Assembly: GCA_019417325.1 (NCBI GenBank)
Contig: DXVO01000005.1
Location: 30,483-94,482, forward strand
Direction of reading: 5' to 3'
Source: Parabacteroides sp.
GTDB lineage: Bacteria; Bacteroidota; Bacteroidia; Bacteroidales; Tannerellaceae
DNA length: 64,000 bases
The translations under genes and the position numbers were made by a program. The notes beneath the pieces were generated by a model. That model did no database searches, had not been told where the DNA came from, and worked only from the letters and a program-made list of their open reading frames with translations. Shown one piece after another: positions 1 to 7,572 of the stretch (positions within the stretch are counted from its first letter, which is position 1; every line of letters begins with the position of its first letter).

Positions 1-745
1 GCATCGGGTCGAAACCGGGTTGTTCCTTTTTGTTGTCGCCATCATAATTGAATGATGAATTGGATAACCTGAATTCTTTAGCTCCGTACCGTTCTGTCCC
101 GAGGTCGACAAAACCACCTGTCAGGCTGGCTTTGTCTATATAAGTTGCCAAACGAAGTGAATCGTTTGGCATTTGCAGTGCGAAAGCAACGCGGTCCAGA
201 TTTATTTTTTCCAATAGCAGAATCCAGTTAACAACGGTTGTCGTTGTATCTGTTTTGGGAGTGGTATCGTTCATTAACAGAGTAATAGCTGCATCTGAAA
301 GCTCTACGGTATTCAGGCGTGCCGTCTCTTTTCCTAAATTCACACGGTCTGCATGGAGATAGAACCGGTCCAGGTTTCCTTTTATTTCCATGCCTTCGAT
401 TAGTTTCCCTGTGTTAACCTTTACCTTGTTCAGGTCGACGGCTTCAACCAGTACTTCTTTCTTGAGTAAAGGAAGCGGCCGGATACTTACTTTAAGGCTT
501 TCGAGGTCGAGCAATGTATCGGGGGTAGAAATAACCTGCACTTTTCCAACGGTCAGGTCTAATGGAAAAGATAGCCGTATTTCCCCAATACCTATCTGCA
601 TGCCTGTAGCTTCGCTGGCGTATTGGGTAGCCAATCGCACCGCAAATTTCTGGAAAGGAGGTATATAGAGTAGAATAGAAACTATGAATACCAATACAAC
701 CGGTATTAGAAGCACAATCCCTATCCGCTTAATCCAACGTCTCAT
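1..745 (-). CDS. tamB: TamB-like translocation/assembly module, N-terminal part (C-terminus outside window)
   Basis: The minus-strand frame opens at the ATG at 743-745 and stays open to the window edge, so only about 248 N-terminal residues are present. The protein starts with MRRWIKRIG, then a single hydrophobic signal anchor of about 20 residues. After it comes the pattern LYIPPFQKFAVRLATQYASE, then a run of short beta-strand repeats (DTLLDLESLKVSIRP and similar). This matches the start of Bacteroidetes TamB/DUF490 proteins, long inner-membrane-anchored periplasmic proteins linked to lipid or outer-membrane-protein transport. It is divergent from the phosphatase gene at 888. Family assignment is from the N-terminal pattern only. 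Confidence 0.8.
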   Translation of the reverse strand, partial: MRRWIKRIGIVLLIPVVLVFIVSILLYIPPFQKFAVRLATQYASEATGMQIGIGEIRLSFPLDLTVGKVQVISTPDTLLDLESLKVSIRPLPLLKKEVLVEAVDLNKVKVNTGKLIEGMEIKGNLDRFYLHADRVNLGKETARLNTVELSDAAITLLMNDTTPKTDTTTTVVNWILLLEKINLDRVAFALQMPNDSLRLATYIDKASLTGGFVDLGTERYGAKEFRLSNSSFNYDGDNKKEQPGFDPM

Positions 746-858
746 CTGCTATTCGTATTCTCTATTTTTGTACTATGATAACGGTTAAAACACGTATTTT
801 GTTTCAGATTTATTAAACAAATATAGCATAAAAATAAATGAGGCGCAAAAAAGATAAT

Positions 859-866
859 TACATTTG
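859..866 (+). promoter_or_regulatory. -7 box (TACATTTG) for the 888 gene
   Basis: TACATTTG is a perfect match to the Bacteroidetes TAnnTTTG -7 element and ends 21 nt before the ATG at 888. No clear TTTG is seen at the -33 position. Confidence 0.5.
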
Positions 867-887
867 TGAAGAATAAAGAGTATCATT

Positions 888-1667
888 ATGTTAGATGTAG
901 AGAGCCTTTGTGTAAAAGTACGGGAGATAGCCCTCGAAGCAGGCGCTTTCCTGAGAGAGCAACGCGAAAAATTCGATGGTAGCCGGGTGGAAGAGAAGAG
1001 TGCACACAACTATGTGTCGTATGTGGATAAGGAATCCGAACGGCGGCTGGTAGAACAGCTTTCCGCATTACTGCCTGAGGCGGGATTTATTGCAGAAGAA
1101 GGGACTGGTAGCCTGGACGGACAGGAATATTGCTGGGTGATAGACCCGCTGGACGGTACTTCCAACTATATCCATGATATGGCTCCTTATGCGGTGAGTA
1201 TTGCTTTACGAACCAGGGAGGAAATTATATTGGGTGTAGTATATGAGGTTTGCCGGGATGAATGCTTTTATGCCTGGAAAGGGAGTAAAGCCTATTTGAA
1301 CGGGAAAGAGATACATGTGTCCGGTATACGGGAATTCGATAAAGCGTTTATCGCTATAGGCTTTCCTTATGATTCAGACCATTACCGCCCGACGGCCCTG
1401 CATTTGGTTGATAAATTATATGGCTTTGCCGGAGGTACCCGTCTTCTGGGTTCTGCCGCCTCTGAAATTTGTTATGTCGCAGCAGGGCGCTTTGAAGCAC
1501 GTATAGAAGGATTCCTTGGCCCATGGGACGTTGCGGCTGCAGGGATTATCCTGATGCAGGCAGGTGGTATGCTGACGGATTTTGACGGAAAAGATACCTG
1601 GTCGTCGGGTAAGCAGGTAGTGGCAAGTAATGGGGCATTGCATGGTACGATTCTCTCTTTAATTTAG
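888..1667 (+). CDS. inositol monophosphatase family protein
   Basis: A 259-residue member of the Mg2+/Li+-sensitive phosphomonoesterase fold. Visible signatures are EEGTG near residue 70 (metal-binding Glu), WVIDPLDGTSNY near residue 85 (the DPhDG(S/T) metal motif) and WDVAAAGIILMQAGG near residue 210 (the C-terminal WDxAAG motif). Length fits a full single-domain enzyme. Substrates in this family include inositol-1-phosphate and 3'-phosphoadenosine 5'-phosphate (CysQ branch); the sequence alone does not decide between them. It sits alone between divergent tamB and a convergent outer-membrane protein gene, with a TAnnTTTG promoter just upstream. Confidence 0.88.
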   Translation: MLDVESLCVKVREIALEAGAFLREQREKFDGSRVEEKSAHNYVSYVDKESERRLVEQLSALLPEAGFIAEEGTGSLDGQEYCWVIDPLDGTSNYIHDMAPYAVSIALRTREEIILGVVYEVCRDECFYAWKGSKAYLNGKEIHVSGIREFDKAFIAIGFPYDSDHYRPTALHLVDKLYGFAGGTRLLGSAASEICYVAAGRFEARIEGFLGPWDVAAAGIILMQAGGMLTDFDGKDTWSSGKQVVASNGALHGTILSLI

Positions 1668-1673
1668 AAATTC

Positions 1674-1727
1674 CATAGTTATGCTTTTTCGGAATCATAA
1701 CTATGATTTTCCGAAAACATAACTATG
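1674..1727. repeat. three-element palindromic repeat between convergent genes
   Basis: The arms 1674-1694 and 1709-1727 pair almost perfectly (CATAGTTATG plus TTTTTCGGAA against TTCCGAAAA plus CATAACTATG). The loop holds a third copy, CATAACTATG, at 1696-1705. It lies between convergent stop codons, where a bidirectional terminator is expected, but no long T tract follows. Confidence 0.6.
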
Positions 1728-1762
1728 AAGCAGGAAAAACATGCTGTAATGTTCCGGTTCTG

Positions 1763-2569
1763 TTAGAACGCCCATTTCTTTCCGTAAAGCATGTATTGCG
1801 GTTGTAAGCCTCCTCCTTGGTAAGCACGTTCAAAATTAATTCCGACTCCGAATTTGAATCCGTCATTTGCTTTGAATTCGACTGCCCCCCCGACATTCGT
1901 ATGGTTGAAGAACGGGTTCATCAGCATATGTGGGTTATGTTGCTCGTTGGCACTATAGAAAGCATATTGTCCCCAACCTTTTATATCCACCTTGTCTGTC
2001 AATTCGTAATTCGCCATTACGTTGAAGCCTCCCATAAATTGGGAAGAGAGGTTGAACGGGGTGAAAAAGCGACCTCCGAAAGCTCCTCCGGCGATTGTCA
2101 ACCGGTCTTTGTTCCATACAAGTTGAGGCATGAGACGGGTTAGTCCGCCTGCTCCGGGCCAGGTATATTGCTGTCCGGTAGCGGTAAAGGTCAATCGTTC
2201 GCTAATCGGGATAACGGATGTTTCCGAGAAATCCAGAGCCATAGGGGATATCTGTTGCAGCATGGGAGCGTATACGTTGAAAAACGGACGGTATGCCGAA
2301 GAATGAACCTGCATGTCCATCGGACGTTCCGGCAAGGACGGTGAGGTGAAGTTCGGGACAAACTTCCTCAGTTGGGCATCTATCAATTGTCTGCCGGATG
2401 GGGTATAGGAATTAATTAATGATTTGGGCATTTCCAGTTTAAATACGGCGTATTTGGGCATTGCAATCATCTTTCCTTCTTTATTCCGAACCCATGTGAA
2501 GTTGGATTGCGCTTGGATTGCGAAAACGGCGAACAGGGATAAAATTAAAAATAATCCTCTTTTCTTCAT
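1763..2569 (-). CDS. putative outer-membrane or secreted protein, function unknown
   Basis: A 268-residue protein with a clear signal peptide (MKKRGLFLILSLFAVFAIQA, cut before QSNFTW). The C-terminal half has alternating aromatic/hydrophobic strands (GGAFGGRFFTPF, GWGQYAFY, GVGINFERAY) and ends in a lysine-tryptophan-alanine-phenylalanine sequence, suggesting a beta-rich outer-membrane protein. I chose the ATG at 2567-2569 because the TAnnTTTG box at 2601-2608 would place the transcript start below the longer in-frame ATG at 2659, and because the signal peptide starts there. I recognise it only as a Bacteroidales conserved hypothetical type. Confidence 0.7.
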   Translation of the reverse strand: MKKRGLFLILSLFAVFAIQAQSNFTWVRNKEGKMIAMPKYAVFKLEMPKSLINSYTPSGRQLIDAQLRKFVPNFTSPSLPERPMDMQVHSSAYRPFFNVYAPMLQQISPMALDFSETSVIPISERLTFTATGQQYTWPGAGGLTRLMPQLVWNKDRLTIAGGAFGGRFFTPFNLSSQFMGGFNVMANYELTDKVDIKGWGQYAFYSANEQHNPHMLMNPFFNHTNVGGAVEFKANDGFKFGVGINFERAYQGGGLQPQYMLYGKKWAF

Positions 2570-2600
2570 AACCAATGGTTTTAAACGGGTTATTTGTTTA

Positions 2601-2608
2601 CAAAGATA
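2601..2608 (-). promoter_or_regulatory. -7 box (TATCTTTG, minus strand) for the 1763-2569 gene
   Basis: On the minus strand the bases read TATCTTTG, a perfect TAnnTTTG. It lies 31 nt upstream of the chosen ATG and rules out the longer start at 2659. Confidence 0.55.
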
Positions 2609-2630
2609 ATCAAATAAGTGTGATTTCCTA

Positions 2631-2700
2631 TTTTCAAAACATAGGTGTTTTGATTTCAAAGCATATATGTTTTAAATGCAAAACACCTATGTTTTGAAAA
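2631..2700. repeat. perfect 22-bp inverted repeat with a third degenerate copy in the loop
   Basis: The arm 2631-2652 is the exact reverse complement of 2679-2700; the core reads AAAACATAGGTGTTTTG. The 26-nt loop carries a degenerate direct copy (CAAAGCATATATGTTTT). It lies between the susD terminator and the promoter of the next gene. Confidence 0.75.
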
Positions 2701-2730
2701 CAGGGTAGGGGGGAGATGAATAGGGGCATT

Positions 2731-2764
2731 AAAAAAGGGACTGCCGGTTAAAAGACAGTCCCTT
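2731..2764 (-). terminator. intrinsic terminator of the susCD unit
   Basis: On the minus strand AAGGGACTG pairs with CAGTCCCTT (2756-2764 with 2735-2743), followed by a run of six T. It lies just after the susD stop codon at 2792. Confidence 0.85.
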
Positions 2765-2791
2765 CAAATTAGTTATCGTTAACTAATTTTC

Positions 2792-4225
2792 TTACTTCGG
2801 TAAATTGGCATCCCAGTTCGGTGTTTGTGTAACACCGGCAGCAGCGTTCACTTCTTTTGCCGGGATAGGATATACAAATTTAGCGATATCGAAATTTGTA
2901 TAGTCTCCGTTTGATACGTCGATTTTTTCTCCTGAACGGCGTGCATCAAAGAAACGGTGTCCTTCCTGTACCAGTTCCAGGCGGCGTTCTTTCTGGATAA
3001 AAGGAATGATGGAGGCATCTTCTTTGATTGTATTTTCATCCAGGTCCGGATTGCGTTTGCTTGCAACTTCCAACAGATTTTTGCGGGCTTCTTTATAGTT
3101 TGCTTTCATTGCATATGCCTCAGCCAGGTTCAGATAGACTTCCGGCAAGCGTAACACAGGTACATTCTGGATGTCCAGATGTTGTCCGTTCTGAAGCAGA
3201 CCGCTTAGTTTACCTCCTGTCCATTCATATTCTCCGTCTTTGTTTTTGACATTCAATACGGATAAACGGATGTCTGTAGATGCAAACTCATTTCTTGTTG
3301 TCTCGTTTACAGATACGCCATAGTCTTTATACAGGGTATTCAGAGAATTGGCTGTCAGGTAATCTGTTTCCGTTTTTGATATGACAAACAAGTCTTCAGA
3401 AGAAATATCCAGACGATAGAACATATTTTTATAACTTTCTTCTGTAGAAACGATACTTCCACCGCGAAGTTCAATAGCCTCTTCTGCTGCTGCAATCGCT
3501 CCGTCATAATCTTTCATATATAGGCGAACGCGTGCTTCCAATGCAGCAACTGCGGCTCTGTTCATATAGAAATAACCAACATCTTCCACATTTTCTTTAT
3601 CGAAATATTTCTTTGCGTTTTCAATGTCCGAAAGAATCAGTTTGTAATTTTCTTCAACAGTCGTACGGCTGATTGTTTCTCCGGGAAGTATTGTCTTCTC
3701 CTGGTTCACAATACCTAATGTACTTTTGTTTGCTTCGGAATAAGGTAATGCAAAGTAATTTACCAGAATAAATTCGCTTAATGCTTTGAGCCCGTATGCC
3801 TGTGCCACACAAGCATCGATAGCTGCGATATCTTCTTCTGAAAAATCGGTAGCCGTTTTTGACGCGTCGATGATGCGTGCTGAAAAGTTGATTACTTTGT
3901 AGCCATACGACCAGATATCTTTGATATATGTATTTGTCTCTAATACCTGATAAGCGAAAATGTCGTAAAAGTGGGAGGTTGCCACAGAATGTGCAGACTG
4001 GTCGGAGGCCACATCACTCATTGCGAGAGCATCTCTACCCATAAATTCGGCAGCACCCAAATAGTTGTAAACACCATGCAAGGCTACATCATAGTCGCGT
4101 GCCGATTCGAATGCTTCTTCATCGGGGATGGAGGTTGTCGGAATTTCAGTCAGAAAATCATTGCATGAACTGAAGGACAGCAAGGATAATCCGATTAAAG
4201 CGACGGAAAATATATTTTTCATCAT
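2792..4225 (-). CDS. SusD/RagB-family nutrient-binding outer-membrane lipoprotein
   Basis: About 477 residues. A signal peptide (MMKNIFSVALIGLSLLSFSS) is followed by the lipidated Cys of CNDFLTEIPTTSIPDEEAF, the classic SusD/RagB start. Further features are TPR-like helical segments (NRAAVAALEARVRLYMKDYD) and a C-terminal PVLRLPEVYLNLAEAY, followed by IQKERRLELVQEGHRFFDARR, the SusD signature. It caps the adjacent SusC barrel and binds substrate at the cell surface. I prefer the ATG at 4223-4225, which gives a normal signal peptide after an AT-rich leader; an in-frame ATG at 4255, 9 nt after the susC stop, is the alternative. Confidence 0.93.
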   Translation of the reverse strand: MMKNIFSVALIGLSLLSFSSCNDFLTEIPTTSIPDEEAFESARDYDVALHGVYNYLGAAEFMGRDALAMSDVASDQSAHSVATSHFYDIFAYQVLETNTYIKDIWSYGYKVINFSARIIDASKTATDFSEEDIAAIDACVAQAYGLKALSEFILVNYFALPYSEANKSTLGIVNQEKTILPGETISRTTVEENYKLILSDIENAKKYFDKENVEDVGYFYMNRAAVAALEARVRLYMKDYDGAIAAAEEAIELRGGSIVSTEESYKNMFYRLDISSEDLFVISKTETDYLTANSLNTLYKDYGVSVNETTRNEFASTDIRLSVLNVKNKDGEYEWTGGKLSGLLQNGQHLDIQNVPVLRLPEVYLNLAEAYAMKANYKEARKNLLEVASKRNPDLDENTIKEDASIIPFIQKERRLELVQEGHRFFDARRSGEKIDVSNGDYTNFDIAKFVYPIPAKEVNAAAGVTQTPNWDANLPK

Positions 4226-4264
4226 GAATTTACTGTTTAATTTATTACTACTCATTTGTTTGTA

Positions 4265-7200
4265 TTAGAAACCTACATTAATACCGAACATTACATTGGT
4301 CGGAACCGGATAAGCCCATGACTGAACACCATCAGGACGGGTTTGCGGGTCGAAACCAATAAAGTCTTTTGAACGAACAGTAAACAGGTTGTCTGCGGAA
4401 ACATACACACGGATATTATCAATCAACGCATGAGCCAGTATCTGACGAGGCAGAGTGTAACCCAAAACCATTGATTTCATACGTAAATAGGAACCGTTCA
4501 TCAGGAAGCGGGAAGAGATTGCGTTTGCGTTTGAATTGTCACCTGCTACGAATTTCGGTACATTGGTAATATCGCCCGGCTGTTGCCAGCGGTTTTCGTA
4601 AACATAGTTAGCAACCGGACCCATGTAATAATGTCCAACCTGCATATCGAATGCAAAACCTGAGTTGTATACTTTGTTACCCAATGAATAGTTCATATCA
4701 AAGGAGAAGTCGAATGCCTTATATTTGAAATTCATGCCAAATCCGCCATAGAATTTAGGGTCGGCAGAGCCTACGATACGTTGTCCGGCTTCATTGATAT
4801 TAGAAGTTGTTTCGTCACCTTCTTTGCCCTTATACCAAAGGGGTGAACCGGTTTGAGGGTCTACACCTGCATATTCCGGCATATAGAATGTATGGTAAGG
4901 TTCTCCGACTTTACGAATGGTCGTGCTGCTTTCGATAGGCTGGTCGGTTGCAAGACGAATAATCTTGTTGCGGTTTACCGTTCCGGTCAGGTTTACATTC
5001 CAGCTGAATTCTTTAGTATTGATGATGCTGGTGTTGATAAGGAATTCAAAACCCTGGTTTTCCATTTCTCCCAGGTTCATTGTTTTGAAGTCGTAACCGG
5101 TCGTATAAGACAGAGGCACTTCAAAAATCATGTCTTTCGTACGTTGGTTGTAATAGTCCAATTCAACAGTTATCCGGTCGAACAGTACGGCATTGATACC
5201 AATGTCCGCTTTGGCAACAGTTTCCCACTTTAAGTCGGGATTTGCATATTGTGAAGGTACAGAACCCGGAATCTTGTCGTATGAATATCCGTATTCATAT
5301 AATCCCATAGCTGCAAAGTAACCGATATCCTGGTTACCTACTGTACCGTAGCTACCACGGATAGTCAGGTCGGACAACCATTCTTTTGTATCAGCCATGA
5401 AATCTTCTTCGGAGATGCGGTATTTGGCACCTACAGACCAGAACGGAGCCCATTTGTTGTTTGCACCGAAACGGGAAGAACCGTCATAGCGGAAAGAGGC
5501 TGAACCGTAGTATTTATTATTGAAGTTATATTCTCCGTTGAAGAAGAAGGAAGCCAGTGTGCTGGCTTTCGCCATTGAACTTGCTGAAACTGGGACGGAA
5601 GCTCCTCCCAGTTCAATTATCCGGTCAGACGGATAATTGTTGGCAACCGTATAAATATTCTTGAACGAGATTTTTTGTGCTTCCTGTCCTAATAAGATAT
5701 TCAGGTTGTGTACTTTATTAAAAGAACGGTTGAAATTAATCGTATTAGTGATAGACAGTGTAGTTGCACGTTCCTGGTTTTTTTCTCCCTGCATCCAACT
5801 GCTGGCATACTGAGGGTTGTAGATAGAGCTGTAATAGAACTCATTCAGGTCGATTAAGCTTAAACCTGCATTTGTTTTCCAGGTTAAACCATCCATGAAT
5901 TTGTAAGTGAAGTAAGGATTGACAACTAAGGTCGTCTGTCCTTGGTTGTTCTTATCTCCCTTGTCTTTGTCATTGATTGCAACCGGGTTGTAATAAGCGT
6001 TCATATTGTATGATCCGTCTGCATTATAGATTTGCTCGAAAGGACGGAGATCGTATACGGCAACCATCGGGTTTTTATACTGGCTTTCTGTCAGGCTGTT
6101 ATCGATATCACTGAATGCTCCGTTAATAGAGATACCATATCCGATGCGTCCGCTGATACCATCCAGGTTTACTCTACCTGTATAACGTTTCATTCCAGTA
6201 CCGATTACTACACCTTTGTTTTGATAGTAACTACCACTGATGAAGTATTTTAATGTTTCGTTACCTCCCTGTACACTCAGATTGTATTCTTGTGTAACGC
6301 CGTTGCGAAGGATTGCATCCAACCAGTCTACGCTGTTTGTTACTTTATTTAAATCAACTCCGAAACCGTAATTTGGATCTGCCACATCTGCATATAAAAT
6401 ATCCAGACCTTCCTGTATATTAGCTGCATCTCCTGAATTGACCAATCCTTCCGCCCAGATTTCTTTGTACTGGTCCAGATTTGTGCTACGGTATTTATGG
6501 TCTAATTTACCAACGAAGCTTACACCGGCTTTTGCACTGAAGTTGAAACGGGCTTTGCCGCTTGCTCCTTTCTTGGTTGTAATCACGATTACGCCATTGG
6601 CAGCACGGGCACCATAAATAGATGTTGCAGTAGCATCCTTTAAGACTGTGATGTTTTCGATGTCATTCGGGTTGATGTTGGCAAGAGGACTACTGGACAA
6701 CTGCCCGGAGCCCGGATCTTTGTTTACACCCATCTTGTCCGTGTAGATAGCAATACCGTCTACCACATACAGCGGTTCTGTACCTGAATTGATAGATCCC
6801 ATACCACGGATTGTTGTAGAGGTGAATGCTCCCGGTTGTCCGGTAAAATTACCGACCTGCAAACCTGCAACAGAACCTTCCAATGAATTCATGAAGTTTG
6901 CATCGCTTCTTTTAGTCAGAGCTTCGCTGTTTACCACCTGTGCGGCTCCGGTAAAGGCTGCTTTTTTAGTAACTCCATATCCGGTAACCACAACTTCTTC
7001 GATATGTTGGGTATCGGATTCCAATTTTACCACTACATGAGAGGCCACTTTTACTTCCTGTGTAGTCATACCTACGTATGAAACAACAAGAATCTTAGCA
7101 TTTGATGGCGCTTCCAATGTGAAATTACCATCGATGTCGGTAACAGCTCCTGCTGTTGTCCCTTTTACTACTACCGACGCTCCGATAACGGGTTCGCCGT

Positions 7201-7306
7201 CTTCGGCATAGATAACACTCCCTGTTACCTGTGTTTGCGCTGATGCCATACTTATAGCCGCAATAAGGCATAAGATGACAAAAGTCAACTTTTTCATCAT
7301 AGACAC
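4265..7306 (-). CDS. SusC/RagA-family TonB-dependent outer-membrane transporter
   Basis: A 1013-residue protein. A signal peptide (MMKKLTFVILCLIAAISMASA) precedes a carboxypeptidase-regulatory-like domain (VTGSVIYAEDGEPVIGASVVVKG). Then come the TonB-box region (EEVVVTGYG), a plug (ALTKRSDANFMNSLEGSVAGLQ, GSINSGTEPLYVVDGI, ATATSIYGARAANGVIVITTKKG) and a long barrel ending in an aromatic residue. It imports a bulky ligand using TonB energy, paired with the downstream SusD. Two further Met codons follow the first within four residues, so the start is uncertain by up to 9 nt. No sigma/anti-sigma or sensor gene adjoins it. The upstream S9 peptidase hints at peptide substrates, as known for RagAB; that is inference. 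Confidence 0.95.
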   Translation of the reverse strand: MSMMKKLTFVILCLIAAISMASAQTQVTGSVIYAEDGEPVIGASVVVKGTTAGAVTDIDGNFTLEAPSNAKILVVSYVGMTTQEVKVASHVVVKLESDTQHIEEVVVTGYGVTKKAAFTGAAQVVNSEALTKRSDANFMNSLEGSVAGLQVGNFTGQPGAFTSTTIRGMGSINSGTEPLYVVDGIAIYTDKMGVNKDPGSGQLSSSPLANINPNDIENITVLKDATATSIYGARAANGVIVITTKKGASGKARFNFSAKAGVSFVGKLDHKYRSTNLDQYKEIWAEGLVNSGDAANIQEGLDILYADVADPNYGFGVDLNKVTNSVDWLDAILRNGVTQEYNLSVQGGNETLKYFISGSYYQNKGVVIGTGMKRYTGRVNLDGISGRIGYGISINGAFSDIDNSLTESQYKNPMVAVYDLRPFEQIYNADGSYNMNAYYNPVAINDKDKGDKNNQGQTTLVVNPYFTYKFMDGLTWKTNAGLSLIDLNEFYYSSIYNPQYASSWMQGEKNQERATTLSITNTINFNRSFNKVHNLNILLGQEAQKISFKNIYTVANNYPSDRIIELGGASVPVSASSMAKASTLASFFFNGEYNFNNKYYGSASFRYDGSSRFGANNKWAPFWSVGAKYRISEEDFMADTKEWLSDLTIRGSYGTVGNQDIGYFAAMGLYEYGYSYDKIPGSVPSQYANPDLKWETVAKADIGINAVLFDRITVELDYYNQRTKDMIFEVPLSYTTGYDFKTMNLGEMENQGFEFLINTSIINTKEFSWNVNLTGTVNRNKIIRLATDQPIESSTTIRKVGEPYHTFYMPEYAGVDPQTGSPLWYKGKEGDETTSNINEAGQRIVGSADPKFYGGFGMNFKYKAFDFSFDMNYSLGNKVYNSGFAFDMQVGHYYMGPVANYVYENRWQQPGDITNVPKFVAGDNSNANAISSRFLMNGSYLRMKSMVLGYTLPRQILAHALIDNIRVYVSADNLFTVRSKDFIGFDPQTRPDGVQSWAYPVPTNVMFGINVGF

Positions 7307-7408
7307 AATCGTTTGTTGTTTGTAAATAAAAAATAACTAATACCTAATAAACCAATTTCTAAAAGTACAATGTTTCTTTATGACATTTGGTCTCCTTAAA
7401 AACGGGCG

Positions 7409-7439
7409 CAAAGGTAAGGAAAATCAAAACTATATGCAA
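7409..7439 (-). promoter_or_regulatory. susC promoter (-33 TTG, -7 TACCTTTG)
   Basis: On the minus strand TACCTTTG (7416-7409) lies 20 nt downstream of a TTG (7439-7437), the canonical Bacteroidetes arrangement. It gives a leader of about 95 nt before the susC start. Confidence 0.65.
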
Positions 7440-7485
7440 CAAAAGTGTGTCAATAGATTGTGTTAAATGATAAAGTGTAATCTGA

Positions 7486-7559
7486 TTCCCTTTATTTTGA
7501 TGGATTTATTTGATGGAAACTTTGTGTATTTTTTTATTATTCCATCAAAATAAAGGGAA
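7486..7559. repeat. perfect 19-bp inverted repeat after the S9 peptidase gene
   Basis: The arm 7486-7504 (TTCCCTTTATTTTGATGGA) is the exact reverse complement of 7541-7559. The loop starts with a direct partial copy (TTTATTTGATGGAA). Its place just after the peptidase stop codon fits a transcription terminator or a REP-like element. Confidence 0.7.
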
Positions 7560-7572
7560 AAAGATGATAATT

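Noticed and set aside
2570..2659. Longer N-terminus for the outer-membrane protein gene
   Set aside because: It would start inside the inverted repeat and upstream of the likely transcript start; the signal peptide begins at 2569.
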